A stretch of 64,000 nt of DNA from Keguizhuia sedimenti (lineage in GTDB: Bacteria; Pseudomonadota; Gammaproteobacteria; Burkholderiales; Burkholderiaceae_D): contig JAUYVH010000007.1 of the NCBI GenBank assembly GCA_030715135.1, forward strand, positions 1 through 64,000, in the 5' to 3' direction. A program made the position numbers and the translations under genes. This document shows positions 8,842 through 18,053 of the stretch, in pieces; the stretch's first letter is position 1, and each line of letters begins with the position of its first letter. The notes beneath the pieces are model-generated. The model had not been told where the DNA came from, made no database searches, and saw only the letters and a program-made list of their open reading frames with translations.

Positions 8842-8918
8842 TGGTCGGGACGGTGTGATTCGAACACACGACCCCTTGCACCCCATGCAAGTACGCTACC
8901 AGGCTGCGCTACGCCCCG
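8842..8918 (-). tRNA. tRNA-Pro (anticodon GGG)
   Basis: A 77-base cloverleaf on the minus strand. The acceptor CGGGGCG pairs with CGTCCCG and is followed by A and an encoded CCA (8842-8844). The anticodon stem CTTGC/GCAAG encloses the loop ATGGGGT, giving anticodon GGG. The T arm reads GTGTG-TTCGAAT-CACAC. Its 3' half is repeated at 521-568, so this gene is the probable integration target. Confidence 0.95.
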
Positions 8919-9089
8919 ACGAAGCCCAAATTATAGCAGAGGCCGCAAGTTTTGCGATGGGGTTCCGTTGCAGGAATGAAAATCTGCCGCAAGCAAATCC
9001 GCTTGCCCGATAGGAATTGCGTGCTGAAAGAATCACTGCTCTTCACATGCCGCGCTAAAATCGAGAACCATCAACTTTTTCCGCTATTT

Positions 9090-10241
9090 ATGGCAATTCG
9101 AATCAGTGATCAGTTCGATGCAGGTGCGATTGAAGTCGTGCGTGCAGACGACCCGCAAGCCATCGAGGTCAATCTCAGAAAAGACAACCAGGCGGATTTC
9201 ATGCAGTGGTTTTATTTCCGTTTGTCTGGAGCAAGCGGGACCGCATGCACTATACGATTCCTGAACGCCGGGAAAGCGACTTATCCAGACGGCTGGGAAA
9301 ATTATCAGGTGGTCGCGAGTTACGATCGCCGGTCCTGGTTTCGCGTGCCTACGGATTATGCGGGCGGCGTCATGACGGTGCGGTATACGCCGCAGCATGA
9401 CAGCATTTATTTCGCTTATTTTGAGCCTTATTCGTGGGAACGGCATCTGGATTTATTAGGCAAGGCGCAAAGTTCGGAACACATGCGAGTACTGGATCTG
9501 GGTGCGACAGTAGAAGGGCGCGATATGAGCGTGATCGTCGCAGGCAGTCCGGCTGCGGCAAAAAAAATATGGGTGATCGCGCGCCAGCATCCGGGTGAAA
9601 CCATGGCGGAGTGGTTTGTTGAAGGAATGATTGATGCCTTGCTCGATCAGTCGAACCCCATTGCATGCCGTCTGTTGCAGGACGCAGTGTTCTATATCGT
9701 TCCCAACATGAATCCGGACGGATCGGTGCACGGCAATCTGCGCACCAATGCCGCCGGTGCAAATCTGAATCGGGAATGGATGGAGCCTTCGCGGGAAACC
9801 AGCCCGGAAGTATTCTTTGTGAAAAACAAAATTCATGAGACTGGCTGCGACCTTTTCCTGGATATCCACGGCGATGAAGGGCTGCCTTATGTGTTCATTG
9901 CCGGCAGTGAAATGCTGGAGGGCTTCAGCGAGCAACAGGCTGCGGAGCAGAGCGCTTTCATCGATCAGCTCAAGCTCGCCAGCCCGGATTTTCAGGACCG
10001 GTTCGGCTACGCTTCCGGCAAATACCGTGAGGACATGCTGAAATTGGCGTCAAAATATATCGGCCATACTTTCAAATGCATTTCGCTGACCTTGGAAATG
10101 CCTTTCAAAGACAACGCGCATTTACCGAACCCCTCTGTCGGCTGGAACGGCGTACGCAGCGCACAGCTTGGGAAAGCGATGCTTCAACCGATTTTGCATG
10201 TGATTGCGAATGCACATGAGGGAAATACACATGGGCGTTGA
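9090..10241 (+). CDS. M14-family zinc carboxypeptidase, cytosolic carboxypeptidase-like
   Basis: A 383-residue protein with an all-beta N-terminal domain (about 1-130), typical of cytosolic carboxypeptidases, followed by an M14 catalytic domain. Zinc ligands are visible as HPGE (His167, Glu170) and the His of LDIHGDEG (His260). The catalytic Glu is in LTLEMPF (Glu336). Substrate-binding NMNPDGS and NLNREW are present. The ATG at 9090 is chosen because the upstream extension reaches the tRNA promoter region. There is no signal peptide, so it should act in the cytoplasm. Bacterial members have poorly known substrates. It overlaps the next gene by 11 bases. Confidence 0.88.
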   Translation: MAIRISDQFDAGAIEVVRADDPQAIEVNLRKDNQADFMQWFYFRLSGASGTACTIRFLNAGKATYPDGWENYQVVASYDRRSWFRVPTDYAGGVMTVRYTPQHDSIYFAYFEPYSWERHLDLLGKAQSSEHMRVLDLGATVEGRDMSVIVAGSPAAAKKIWVIARQHPGETMAEWFVEGMIDALLDQSNPIACRLLQDAVFYIVPNMNPDGSVHGNLRTNAAGANLNREWMEPSRETSPEVFFVKNKIHETGCDLFLDIHGDEGLPYVFIAGSEMLEGFSEQQAAEQSAFIDQLKLASPDFQDRFGYASGKYREDMLKLASKYIGHTFKCISLTLEMPFKDNAHLPNPSVGWNGVRSAQLGKAMLQPILHVIANAHEGNTHGR

Positions 10242-10698
10242 GATCGAACGAAAGTTTCTGGTTCTGGGAACCGATTGGCAAAGGGCGGGAAAGAGATCGT
10301 TATTGAGACAGGGATATATTTCTTCTCACCCGGAACGCCTGGTGCGCGTGCGTATTGATGATGCCGCCGCATATCTCACAATAAAGGGCAAAACGACTGG
10401 GGCGACGCGCGCGGAATGGGAATATCCTATTCCACCGGCCGATGCACGGTCGCTTCTGGAAACGCTATGCGAAAAGCCCTTGATTGAAAAATACAGATAC
10501 CGTATTTCCCATGAGGGAATGACATGGGAAGTCGATGAGTTTCTCGGGGAAAATGCCGGTCTTGTCGTTGCTGAAATCGAGCTTTCCGATGAAGATGAAT
10601 TTTTCGTCAAACCGTCCTGGATCGGAGAAGAAGTGACATCCGATCCAAGATATTTCAATTCCAGTTTGCTGAAGCATCCTTTCTCACAATGGAAATAG
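10231..10698 (+). CDS. CYTH-domain phosphohydrolase (triphosphate tunnel family)
   Basis: A 155-residue protein with the N-terminal signature VEIERKFLV (residues 2-10), the ExExK motif of CYTH enzymes. Alternating charged residues typical of the tunnel follow: RVRIDD, LTIKGKT, EWEYPIP and EKYRYRI, then WEVDEFLG and VAEIELSDEDE. Short bacterial members hydrolyse inorganic tripolyphosphate or thiamine triphosphate with a divalent metal. The start at 10231 sits at the conserved N-terminus and overlaps the carboxypeptidase stop, so the two genes are probably translated together. Confidence 0.88.
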   Translation: MGVEIERKFLVLGTDWQRAGKRSLLRQGYISSHPERLVRVRIDDAAAYLTIKGKTTGATRAEWEYPIPPADARSLLETLCEKPLIEKYRYRISHEGMTWEVDEFLGENAGLVVAEIELSDEDEFFVKPSWIGEEVTSDPRYFNSSLLKHPFSQWK

Positions 10699-10733
10699 GA
10701 AGGATTCTGGCGTTCAGTTAGACATATCAAATT

Positions 10734-12005
10734 TCAATGGAAATGCACTTTTCCTTCCTGGGGGGCATCTTCGGGCATTTCCGGATGAACCAGCTCGCCG
10801 GTTAAATCCAGGTAAAGAGGCATCCCGCAGTCTTCACAAGTCTCCATGGGGAAGCATCCTGCATGGCGCTTGATATGTACGATGCCACAGTTTTTCAACA
10901 GGCTGACAATCTCGTTCAACGGAGATCGTTCCTCAAGCTCTTCCAGAATAGGAAACTTTGCCGATTCGGGCAATGGAGTAGTAGTCGTTACCATTGCAGT
11001 TTCCGGACGCTCATCGTCTTCCTGGTCGTACAGGGGCCACACTACACCGTAAATCACTTCTTCTTGCTGGCGAATCGAGAAACTGATCCGGTATTCGTCG
11101 ATTTGGCCATTGTAAGAATCTTCCCCGAATCCGCCGACGATAGCCTGTAGATCGCCTGGCTCCAGATCCAGTGCGTGGGTAAGATAATTCACCGCGGCCT
11201 GGATGGAATGAGGACGGATTTCTTTGTCCGCTTCGCGGCATCCCGCGTAATAGGCCGTAGGCAACAGCAATTCGACTCCGCATCCCGGCAGCAGTTGTTC
11301 CACGCAGGAACGGGCATGCAGTTTCCATTGCGACAGAGAATGCTCATGTCCGATGGCGCTTAATTCAGTCTGCCACTTGAACAGCGGTTCTCCGGACTGA
11401 ACGACAACGCCGGCCAGCAAATAGCGTGTATCGGCAAGAAACGGAACGGTTTCAGCTTGTTTTGCAGCAGCACGCGGCGAGATACCCTTCAGCGCAGCCT
11501 GGGTTAGCTGCTGCATAAGGCCGAATGTTTCTGAATGGCTTTTCGGAAGCTGGTCGATCGAAAACAGGTATGGCGCCACGGCCATTTTCGTATTCGGCGC
11601 GAGAACATGTGCTTTCAATTGACCGGACAGGGTCTCGACGCTTGCCGGCGAGATCGCGCCGGATGAAATGGCAAACCGCGTCCAGGCGAGTATCGGTACG
11701 ACGATCAATAGTGCGTCGTAATGCGTTCCGTCATGCTCGCTGCGGCAGGACTCGCTGACTGCTTCCGCCGACTCCATCAAGACGTCATAAATGGTCGACT
11801 GCGCCTTGAACGCATGTTCGAGCGCAGCATCAACCGTTTCCTGGTGATGTGTGCGGAGCAACTTTTGCAGCAAAAGCTCAAGCTCTTTTTCCCATGCCCG
11901 TTCTTCCAGCCGACCGGAGGCCTGAAGGATTGCCTGGGCAAGGAGAATCAAGCGCTGGCTGTCAGCGGAAAGTTTGGTGGATGAACGCTTCAATGGACGA
12001 CGCAT
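10734..12005 (-). CDS. Conserved hypothetical protein, DUF2863-like
   Basis: A 423-residue protein without signal peptide or clear membrane segments. It opens with basic MRRPLKRSSTKLSADSQRL. The C-terminus carries a paired-cysteine region (GCFPMETCEDCGMPLYLD), which could bind zinc, and ends in an acidic/His stretch. It resembles the DUF2863 proteins common in Burkholderiales, recognised by length and N-terminal style only. Function is unknown. It faces the CYTH gene tail-to-tail with 35 bases between. Confidence 0.6.
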   Translation of the reverse strand: MRRPLKRSSTKLSADSQRLILLAQAILQASGRLEERAWEKELELLLQKLLRTHHQETVDAALEHAFKAQSTIYDVLMESAEAVSESCRSEHDGTHYDALLIVVPILAWTRFAISSGAISPASVETLSGQLKAHVLAPNTKMAVAPYLFSIDQLPKSHSETFGLMQQLTQAALKGISPRAAAKQAETVPFLADTRYLLAGVVVQSGEPLFKWQTELSAIGHEHSLSQWKLHARSCVEQLLPGCGVELLLPTAYYAGCREADKEIRPHSIQAAVNYLTHALDLEPGDLQAIVGGFGEDSYNGQIDEYRISFSIRQQEEVIYGVVWPLYDQEDDERPETAMVTTTTPLPESAKFPILEELEERSPLNEIVSLLKNCGIVHIKRHAGCFPMETCEDCGMPLYLDLTGELVHPEMPEDAPQEGKVHFH

Positions 12006-12119
12006 AGGATGAAAAAAGATAACGTTCTAAAAGACAGTATGGTAATCCGGTGCACCGAATGCAAGCAGTAATGCGCCGGATTCTTCAAACGGAGAAACAG
12101 GGTTTCGTCCATGCTACCT

Positions 12120-12162
12120 ACGGCGCTTACCGGCATGCATGCAATCATCCGGTAAGCGCCGT
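12120..12162. terminator. Stem-loop with 14-bp perfect arms downstream of acnA
   Basis: Arms ACGGCGCTTACCGG (12120-12133) and their complement (12149-12162) enclose 15 bases. It lies 13 bases beyond the acnA stop on the minus strand. No T run follows on that strand, so it may act as an mRNA 3'-end stabiliser or a weak terminator. Confidence 0.5.
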
Positions 12163-12174
12163 TTCGCCGTTTTG

Positions 12175-14889
12175 TTACGCCACAAGCAATTGACGCAATA
12201 CGAAGGGCAGAATGCCGCCGTGGCGATAATAGTCAACTTCGATCGGGGTATCGATGCGCAACAACACCGTGACGTTCTGCGTTTCACCATTGCTGCGGTG
12301 GATGACCAGGGTCGCTTCCTGCTGTGGCTTGATGTCTCCCTCGATACCCAGCAGGTCGAAGGTCTCGTCACCCTTGATGCCTAGCGTATGCACGCTGTCG
12401 TCATCGATGAACTGCAAGGGCAATACGCCCATTCCGACCAGGTTCGAACGGTGGATGCGTTCGAATGAGCGCGCAATCACGGCTTTCACACCGAGAAGCT
12501 GCGTACCCTTAGCGGCCCAGTCACGGGACGAACCGGTTCCGTATTCCTCGCCGGCCAGGATGATCGTAGGCACGCCATCGGCAACATATTTCATCGCCGC
12601 GTCGTAAATCGGCATTTGCTCGCCGCTTGGCTGATGGATCGTGATGCCGCCTTCGATGCGCGAGCCGTCTTCCTTGGGCGGGATCATCAGGTTCTTGATA
12701 CGGACATTGGCAAATGTGCCGCGCATCATGACTTCATGATTGCCGCGGCGCGATCCGTAGGAATTGAAATCAGCCTTCATCACACCATTCTCGATCAGCC
12801 ATTTTCCCGCTGGGCTGGATTCCTTGATGGATCCGGCAGGAGAAATATGGTCGGTCGTAATGGAGTCGCCGAATAAACCGAGAGGACGTGCGCCGAGGAT
12901 GCTGCCGGCTGATGCCTTGGGTTGCATCCCGAAATCCTGGAAGAAGGGCGGCTCGGCAATATAGGTCGATTGCGGCCAGTTATAAACATCGCCTTTTGCA
13001 CTGCCCTTGATCTGTTGCCACAGCTTGCCCGGTGCTGCTTCGACCGCATCGTAGTTGCGCTTGTAGTTCTGCGGCTTCATCGCGAATTTCGAAACCAGCT
13101 TGTTGATTTCAATCGAAGTCGGCCAGATATCGCCGATGTAGATGTCCTTGCCGCCTTTGCCTTTACCGACCGGCTCGGTCATCAAATCCTTGCAGACGGT
13201 TCCGGCAATCGCATAGGCTACGACCAGCGGTGGTGACGCCAGGTAATTGGCGCGGATGTTCGGATGAATGCGCGCTTCGAAATTGCGGTTGCCGGACAGT
13301 ACTGCGGCAGCGACCACATCGTGATGGACGATGGCTTCGTTCAATTCCGGCGTCAGATCGCCGGAGTTGCCGATGCAGGTGGAGCAGCCGTAAGAAGTCA
13401 CGACAAAACCCAGCTTTTCCAGATAAGGCAGCAGGCCGGCCGCTTCCAGATACTCGGTCACGATACGCGAGCCTGGCGACAGCGAAGTCTTGATGTGCGG
13501 CGCAACGGTCAGGCCTGCTTCGACCGCTTTTTTTGCCAGCAATCCGGCCGCCAGCATGACGTTGGGATTGGATGTATTGGTGCAGGATGTGATAGCTGCA
13601 ATCAGCACGTCGCCGTTCTTCAGCGGCACGCCATTTGAAGTCGTGTACGCTGCATCCAGGTCTTCCGGTTTCTTGTTGAATCCGTTCTCCGAGACCGGCT
13701 TGTAAAACAATTCGGAGAAGCTTGATTTCACGTGGCCGATCTCGATCCGATCCTGCGGACGCTTCGGACCGGCGAGCGATGGAGCCACGGTGCCAAGGTC
13801 CAGCGTGACGACATTGGTGTAGTCGATGTCGCCGAGCTTTGGCGTTCCGAACAACTGCTGTGCTTTGAAATACGCTTCAAATGCGTCGATTTCCGCCTTG
13901 GTGCGGCCGGTTCCCTTGAAGTATTCGATGGTTGCTTCATCGACAGGGAAAAAGCCCATGGTGGCGCCGTATTCGGGAGCCATGTTGCCGATCGTCGCGC
14001 GATCGGTGGTGGAAAGGGTTGCAAGACCCTCTCCGAAAAATTCTACAAATTTGCCGACGACTTTTTCCTTGCGCAACAGTTCGGTGATCGTCAGTACCAG
14101 GTCGGTTCCCGTCACGCCTTCACGCAACTGGCCGGTCAGGTTGACGCCGATCACGTCCGGAGTCAGGAAATAGACCGGCTGGCCGAGCATGCCTGCCTCG
14201 GCTTCAATGCCGCCCACGCCCCAGCCCACTACGCCGATGCCGTTGATCATCGTAGTATGAGAATCCGTGCCGACCAGCGTATCCGGATAATAAACGCCGT
14301 TGTTCTGGTGTACGCCGCGGGCCAGATATTCCAGATTGACCTGATGTACGATGCCGAAGCCCGGCGGCACCACGCCGAAGGTGTCGAATGCCTGCATGCC
14401 CCATTTCATGAATTCATAGCGCTCGTTATTGCGCTGGAATTCGAGTTTCATGTTGAGGTCCAGCGCATTTTTCACGCGGGTGTAATCGACCTGGATCGAA
14501 TGGTCGACGACCAGGTCAACCGGCACCAGCGGCTCAATATTTTTCGGCTGCTTGCCCATTCTTGCGGCGACGCCGCGCATGGCTGCAAGGTCTGCCAAAA
14601 GCGGAACGCCGGTAAAGTCCTGCAATATGACGCGTGCCACGACAAAGGGAATTTCTTCCGTACGTGGAGCCTTGGGTGACCAGTTGGCAAGCTGGCGTAC
14701 ATGCTCTTCGGTCACTTTCTTGCCGTCGCAGTTACGCAGCACGGATTCAAGAACGATACGAATCGACACAGGCAGGCGCGAGATATCGACTCCTAATTCT
14801 TTTCCAAGGGCAGGCAGGGAATAAAACCTGCCTTTACCGGAAGACGAGCTCTTGAAATCCTTGAGCGTATTCAAAGTATTGCGGGACAT
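12175..14889 (-). CDS. acnA: Aconitate hydratase A
   Basis: A 904-residue enzyme that interconverts citrate and isocitrate in the TCA cycle. Iron-sulfur ligands are visible in [11 protein letters not shown] (near residue 440) and [11 protein letters not shown] (near 505). Other signatures are [29 protein letters not shown] and, in the swivel domain, [16 protein letters not shown]. The length is normal for the AcnA/IRP1 type. It is the outermost gene of the leftward TCA set (mdh, CitE-like, MliC-like, acnA), 98 bases after the preceding gene. Confidence 0.97.
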   Translation of the reverse strand: MSRNTLNTLKDFKSSSSGKGRFYSLPALGKELGVDISRLPVSIRIVLESVLRNCDGKKVTEEHVRQLANWSPKAPRTEEIPFVVARVILQDFTGVPLLADLAAMRGVAARMGKQPKNIEPLVPVDLVVDHSIQVDYTRVKNALDLNMKLEFQRNNERYEFMKWGMQAFDTFGVVPPGFGIVHQVNLEYLARGVHQNNGVYYPDTLVGTDSHTTMINGIGVVGWGVGGIEAEAGMLGQPVYFLTPDVIGVNLTGQLREGVTGTDLVLTITELLRKEKVVGKFVEFFGEGLATLSTTDRATIGNMAPEYGATMGFFPVDEATIEYFKGTGRTKAEIDAFEAYFKAQQLFGTPKLGDIDYTNVVTLDLGTVAPSLAGPKRPQDRIEIGHVKSSFSELFYKPVSENGFNKKPEDLDAAYTTSNGVPLKNGDVLIAAITSCTNTSNPNVMLAAGLLAKKAVEAGLTVAPHIKTSLSPGSRIVTEYLEAAGLLPYLEKLGFVVTSYGCSTCIGNSGDLTPELNEAIVHHDVVAAAVLSGNRNFEARIHPNIRANYLASPPLVVAYAIAGTVCKDLMTEPVGKGKGGKDIYIGDIWPTSIEINKLVSKFAMKPQNYKRNYDAVEAAPGKLWQQIKGSAKGDVYNWPQSTYIAEPPFFQDFGMQPKASAGSILGARPLGLFGDSITTDHISPAGSIKESSPAGKWLIENGVMKADFNSYGSRRGNHEVMMRGTFANVRIKNLMIPPKEDGSRIEGGITIHQPSGEQMPIYDAAMKYVADGVPTIILAGEEYGTGSSRDWAAKGTQLLGVKAVIARSFERIHRSNLVGMGVLPLQFIDDDSVHTLGIKGDETFDLLGIEGDIKPQQEATLVIHRSNGETQNVTVLLRIDTPIEVDYYRHGGILPFVLRQLLVA

Positions 14890-14987
14890 GACTTCTCCTT
14901 ATTGTTTTTGATTGAGCCGGTTGGCGGTCGTGCCAGGCTGTATAAGCGAACTTGGCCTGTCAATCCCGTCAACCGGGGCAAACGATT

Positions 14988-15581
14988 TTATTGCGATGCC
15001 AGGTTTGTAGGATCCGGTGAAGGGGCAGGCGTTGGCTCGGCAAAAATCTGTGTTTGCGCCGGCGCAGCCGTTTCAGGTGCCTTGACCGTAAGCTCTTCTT
15101 GTTTCGGCATCATCTGGCCAGCATTTTTGCACTCATTTGCCAGTTGCTGGCCTTTCTTCGAATCGAGCAGAATTCCCTTGGCAGGTATGCCGATCCAGAC
15201 CAAGCCATATTTCTTGTTCTCGAAACGGCTTGCACCGGTAGTCGTGCTTACGCGCGTCAAACGATGCAGTTTCTTATTCCAGCGCAGTCCGACATGCTGG
15301 GAGTCGGTATTGTTTTCATAAATAGTGACCTTGTTGCCTAATTCGCACTGATAGTCGACAGTGGTGGAGCTGGCGATATCCGGCGCCATATCGTCTTCGG
15401 GGTTTGCGGCAGGTGCGGCGGCGGCACTCTTCTTTGCGGCCGGTTTTGCCTTGGATTTTTTAACGGCCGTCTTTTTGATGGTCTTTTTTTCCGGTGCCGA
15501 AGCGTCCTGCGCAATGGCATGCGGCATCGACACAGCAATGCCGGCACTCGCCAGCAATAGGGTGCATAAATAATTTTTCAT
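14988..15581 (-). CDS. Secreted protein with MliC-like lysozyme-inhibitor domain
   Basis: A 197-residue protein with a Sec signal peptide (about residues 1-24, cleavage after AIA) and a Lys/Ala/Pro-rich linker (25-70). The following compact domain contains VDYQCELGNKVTIY, SRFENKKYGLVWIG and GILLDSKK, with Cys near both ends. This layout matches MliC/PliC-type inhibitors of c-type lysozyme. There is no lipobox, so it should be periplasmic. A Pro/Ala-rich tail of about 30 residues follows. Its position inside a TCA cluster is unexplained by that role. The domain call is from pattern, not from a search. Confidence 0.6.
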   Translation of the reverse strand: MKNYLCTLLLASAGIAVSMPHAIAQDASAPEKKTIKKTAVKKSKAKPAAKKSAAAAPAANPEDDMAPDIASSTTVDYQCELGNKVTIYENNTDSQHVGLRWNKKLHRLTRVSTTTGASRFENKKYGLVWIGIPAKGILLDSKKGQQLANECKNAGQMMPKQEELTVKAPETAAPAQTQIFAEPTPAPSPDPTNLASQ

Positions 15582-15638
15582 TTCAAACTCTCCTTTGAGG
15601 CGACCTTGCGCCGGCTAAATTAGATCTTCTTTGAGACC

Positions 15639-16610
15639 TTATTGCACTTCTGCTGAGGTATCAGTCAGCGACTGATTTCCTGATTTTGTGCGCTCCAGAA
15701 CCGTCCAGTAATAACGATAGCTGGCTCGGTCATGCAGTTCCCCATCCATCTGAATTGGCCCCCATCCCGCTGCTTCGGCTGCAGCCAATATACGGCTGGC
15801 TTTATCTATTTCTGTATTGGTCGGCGCAAATGCCGAAACGATCGGCTTGATCTGTTCCGGGTGAATACTCCACATCCGGGTGTAGCCGAATTCCATTTTT
15901 GCCCGTTGCGCATCATTCGCCGCCACTGCAATATCCCGGATTTCCGTTGTCACGTTATGCGAAGGAACTTTGCCGTAAGCATGGCAGGCTGCGGCAATTT
16001 CAAGTTTCGCACGCATCACCAGTGGATGGCTGAACTGGCCGGGGCTGCGCATTGCCGCTGCAGGTATTGCGCCATAGTGCGACGAGACAAAATCCATGAT
16101 GCCGAAGGAAAGGCATTCGACCTGAGGAATGGCTGCGATCTTGTGCGCGTCGGCAAGTGCGCCGTGCGTTTCAATCAATACATGAACCGGCAAATTGTTT
16201 CGTCCGGCTTGCCGGGCGTGCAGGTTTGCAAGCTCGATAGCATCTTCAACATCCTGGACATTGCGGACTTTTGGCATTACAACGTAGGCCAGGCGCGCGG
16301 CTGAGCTTCCGCAGATAATTTTCAGATCATTTTGAAAATGCGCGCTGGTAACGTCGTGCACTCGTGCACCGATTCGGTTGAAGCGGTTTCCGGGTGAGTT
16401 TACCAGCGCTGCAATCAGATGGGCATGCGCTTCCTCGTTGCCGGCAGCTGCGCCATCCTCACAGTCAAAAGTTATATCGAATACGGGGCCCAGTTCGTGC
16501 TGCAGGGTCATTGACTTGCGCATCAGCCTTTCCGAGCCGGCGTAATGATCGCAGACCGGAATCGTGACCGGCTTGCATTCATCCTGAAACAAAATCTCAG
16601 AGGGTTGCAT
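15639..16610 (-). CDS. HpcH/HpaI aldolase family CoA-ester lyase (CitE-like)
   Basis: A 323-residue TIM-barrel protein of the citrate lyase beta subunit / malyl-CoA lyase group. Visible motifs are FDCEDGAA (about residues 47-54), YVVMPKVRN, LIETHGAL and LSFGIMDFVSSH, supplying the Glu and Asp that bind magnesium. The C-terminal WSIHPEQIKPI is the family signature. No citrate lyase alpha or gamma genes are nearby, so it is not part of a citrate lyase complex. A stand-alone lyase or thioesterase acting on a malyl- or citramalyl-CoA type ester is likely. It lies between mdh and the acnA side of the cluster. Confidence 0.82.
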   Translation of the reverse strand: MQPSEILFQDECKPVTIPVCDHYAGSERLMRKSMTLQHELGPVFDITFDCEDGAAAGNEEAHAHLIAALVNSPGNRFNRIGARVHDVTSAHFQNDLKIICGSSAARLAYVVMPKVRNVQDVEDAIELANLHARQAGRNNLPVHVLIETHGALADAHKIAAIPQVECLSFGIMDFVSSHYGAIPAAAMRSPGQFSHPLVMRAKLEIAAACHAYGKVPSHNVTTEIRDIAVAANDAQRAKMEFGYTRMWSIHPEQIKPIVSAFAPTNTEIDKASRILAAAEAAGWGPIQMDGELHDRASYRYYWTVLERTKSGNQSLTDTSAEVQ

Positions 16611-16692
16611 GGATGATCAATTCAGGATGGGCCAAATAAATCGCGTGAAGTTACAAAATCAATCGAGCATGAAGCATAGTGGCACATCTGTC

Positions 16693-16723
16693 GGCGGCAT
16701 GCGGAACTTCCGTGCATGCCGCC
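16693..16723. terminator. Stem-loop with 10-bp GC-rich arms after mdh
   Basis: GGCGGCATGC (16693-16702) pairs with its complement at 16714-16723 across 11 bases. It lies 20 bases beyond the mdh stop. No T run follows on the minus strand, so termination is uncertain. It may separate mdh from the CitE-like gene or protect the mdh 3' end. Confidence 0.45.
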
Positions 16724-16742
16724 ATGGTTCAGCTAGTTTCAA

Positions 16743-17732
16743 TCAGCCTACGAGATGCTTCACGCCTTCACGTTCTTCCATCAGTTCTTTCAAGGTCAGG
16801 TTAATGCGTTCTTGCGAGAATGCATCGATATCCAGGCCTTGCACAATCTGGTATTCACCATTTGCAGTAGTGACGGGAAAACCGAACATGGTTCCTTCCG
16901 GGATACCGTAGGAACCATCTGAAGGAATGCCCATCGTGGTCCACTTGCCGTTGGTGCCAAGCACCCAGTCGCGAACATGATCAATTGCGGCATTGGCTGC
17001 AGATGCTGCAGAAGACAAGCCGCGCGCATCAATGATTGCGGCGCCGCGCTTACCTACCGTTGGCAAAAATACATCCTTGTTCCATGCATCGTCATTGATT
17101 ATTGCCTTGACGGACTGGCCATCAATTGTTGCAAACCGGTAATCAGGATACATAGTAGGCGAGTGATTGCCCCAAACAAAGAGTTTTTCGATTGCAGCAA
17201 CAGGTTTGTTGGTTTTCGCAGCAATTTGTGAAAGCGCGCGATTATGATCGAGTCGCAGCATTGCCGTGAAATTCTTCGCCGGCAAGCTCGGAGCGGATTT
17301 CATTGCAATATATGCATTGGTATTTGCCGGATTGCCAACAACCAGAACCTTGACGTTGCGCGATGCCACGGCGTCCAACGCTTTGCCCTGAACCGTGAAG
17401 ATGCGCGCGTTCGCTTCGAGCAGATCCTTGCGTTCCATGCCGGGGCCGCGCGGGCGGGCGCCAACGAGCAGAGCAATGTCGGCATCCTTGAACGCCGTCA
17501 TGGGATCGCTGTGTGCGGTCATGCCTGCCAGCAGGGGAAACGCGCAATCGTCGATTTCCATCATGACGCCCTTGAGCGCCTTCTGCGCTTTTTCGTCTGC
17601 AATTTCAAGCAGTTGCAGAATTACCGGCTGGTCCTTGCCTAGCATATCGCCATTTGCGATGCGGAATAACAGGGAATAACCGATCTGGCCGGCGGCGCCG
17701 GTTACCGCGACACGCATGGGGGCTTTAGACAT
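16743..17732 (-). CDS. mdh: Malate dehydrogenase
   Basis: A 329-residue NAD-dependent enzyme that oxidises malate to oxaloacetate. The N-terminal Rossmann motif is [14 protein letters not shown] (residues 8-21). [17 protein letters not shown] contains the substrate-binding arginines, and [10 protein letters not shown] and [11 protein letters not shown] carry the cofactor and catalytic His regions. This matches the cytosolic-type Mdh of betaproteobacteria. The ATG at 17732 fits the conserved [12 protein letters not shown] start; the longer upstream frame is leader sequence. It diverges from the GntR regulator gene. Confidence 0.97.
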   Translation of the reverse strand: MSKAPMRVAVTGAAGQIGYSLLFRIANGDMLGKDQPVILQLLEIADEKAQKALKGVMMEIDDCAFPLLAGMTAHSDPMTAFKDADIALLVGARPRGPGMERKDLLEANARIFTVQGKALDAVASRNVKVLVVGNPANTNAYIAMKSAPSLPAKNFTAMLRLDHNRALSQIAAKTNKPVAAIEKLFVWGNHSPTMYPDYRFATIDGQSVKAIINDDAWNKDVFLPTVGKRGAAIIDARGLSSAASAANAAIDHVRDWVLGTNGKWTTMGIPSDGSYGIPEGTMFGFPVTTANGEYQIVQGLDIDAFSQERINLTLKELMEEREGVKHLVG

Positions 17733-17910
17733 GAGAAGTCTCCGAAATAAAATGAAATTCGAAATTGTTTGCGGTTCAAGACCATAATAATAGCCTTGAT
17801 CACGAGGGAAGTCAGCCTGAGAAACCTGCACCATTTGCTATTCCGGCAAGGCGCATGCGCTTAGCGAGTACGTAGAAATGAGTATTGGTTTTTTCTCAAG
17901 CTCATCGTAT

Positions 17911-17934
17911 TATATGTCTTATATAAGACATATA
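17911..17934. promoter_or_regulatory. Perfect 24-bp palindrome, likely GntR operator of the TCA cluster
   Basis: The half-site TATATGTCTTAT is followed directly by its exact reverse complement. It lies in the 321-base space between mdh and the divergent GntR gene. GntR/HutC regulators bind palindromes of this kind, usually near their own gene, so autoregulation and mdh control are the simplest reading. I did not find a second perfect copy upstream of sdhC, acnA or gltA. Confidence 0.7.
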
Positions 17935-18053
17935 ACAGGCCTCCGAAATTTAGGGTAAAGTTCTGAAAAACAGAGATCCAATTTTGTGGTGAAATCGTGC
18001 TTTCGATTTGCACGATTCTTTTGACAGGTATTTCAAGAGCTTGATGCGCCGGG

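Larger units (their letters stand above)
521..8888. mobile_element. Candidate decayed genomic island in tRNA-Pro, about 8.3 kb
   Basis: The segment is bounded by same-orientation copies of the tRNA-Pro 3' half (521-568 and 8841-8888). It lies on the 3' side of the intact tRNA, where tRNA-targeting integrases place their cargo. Inside are glcFED, a GntR-family regulator, an LctP-family permease, a broken umuD and repeat-rich non-coding DNA. No integrase, excisionase or transfer gene is visible, so the element would be immobile. An alternative is a simple ancestral duplication of the tRNA end followed by unrelated rearrangement. Confidence 0.45.

Noticed and set aside
8677-8886. Minus-strand frame starting [11 protein letters not shown]
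   Set aside because: Its start is the translated tRNA-Pro 3' half. A similar peptide appears at the tRNA remnant near 521-568 for the same reason.
13732-14679. Long plus-strand frame antisense to acnA
   Set aside because: It is the shadow of a clearly coding gene and has no motif or ribosome site.
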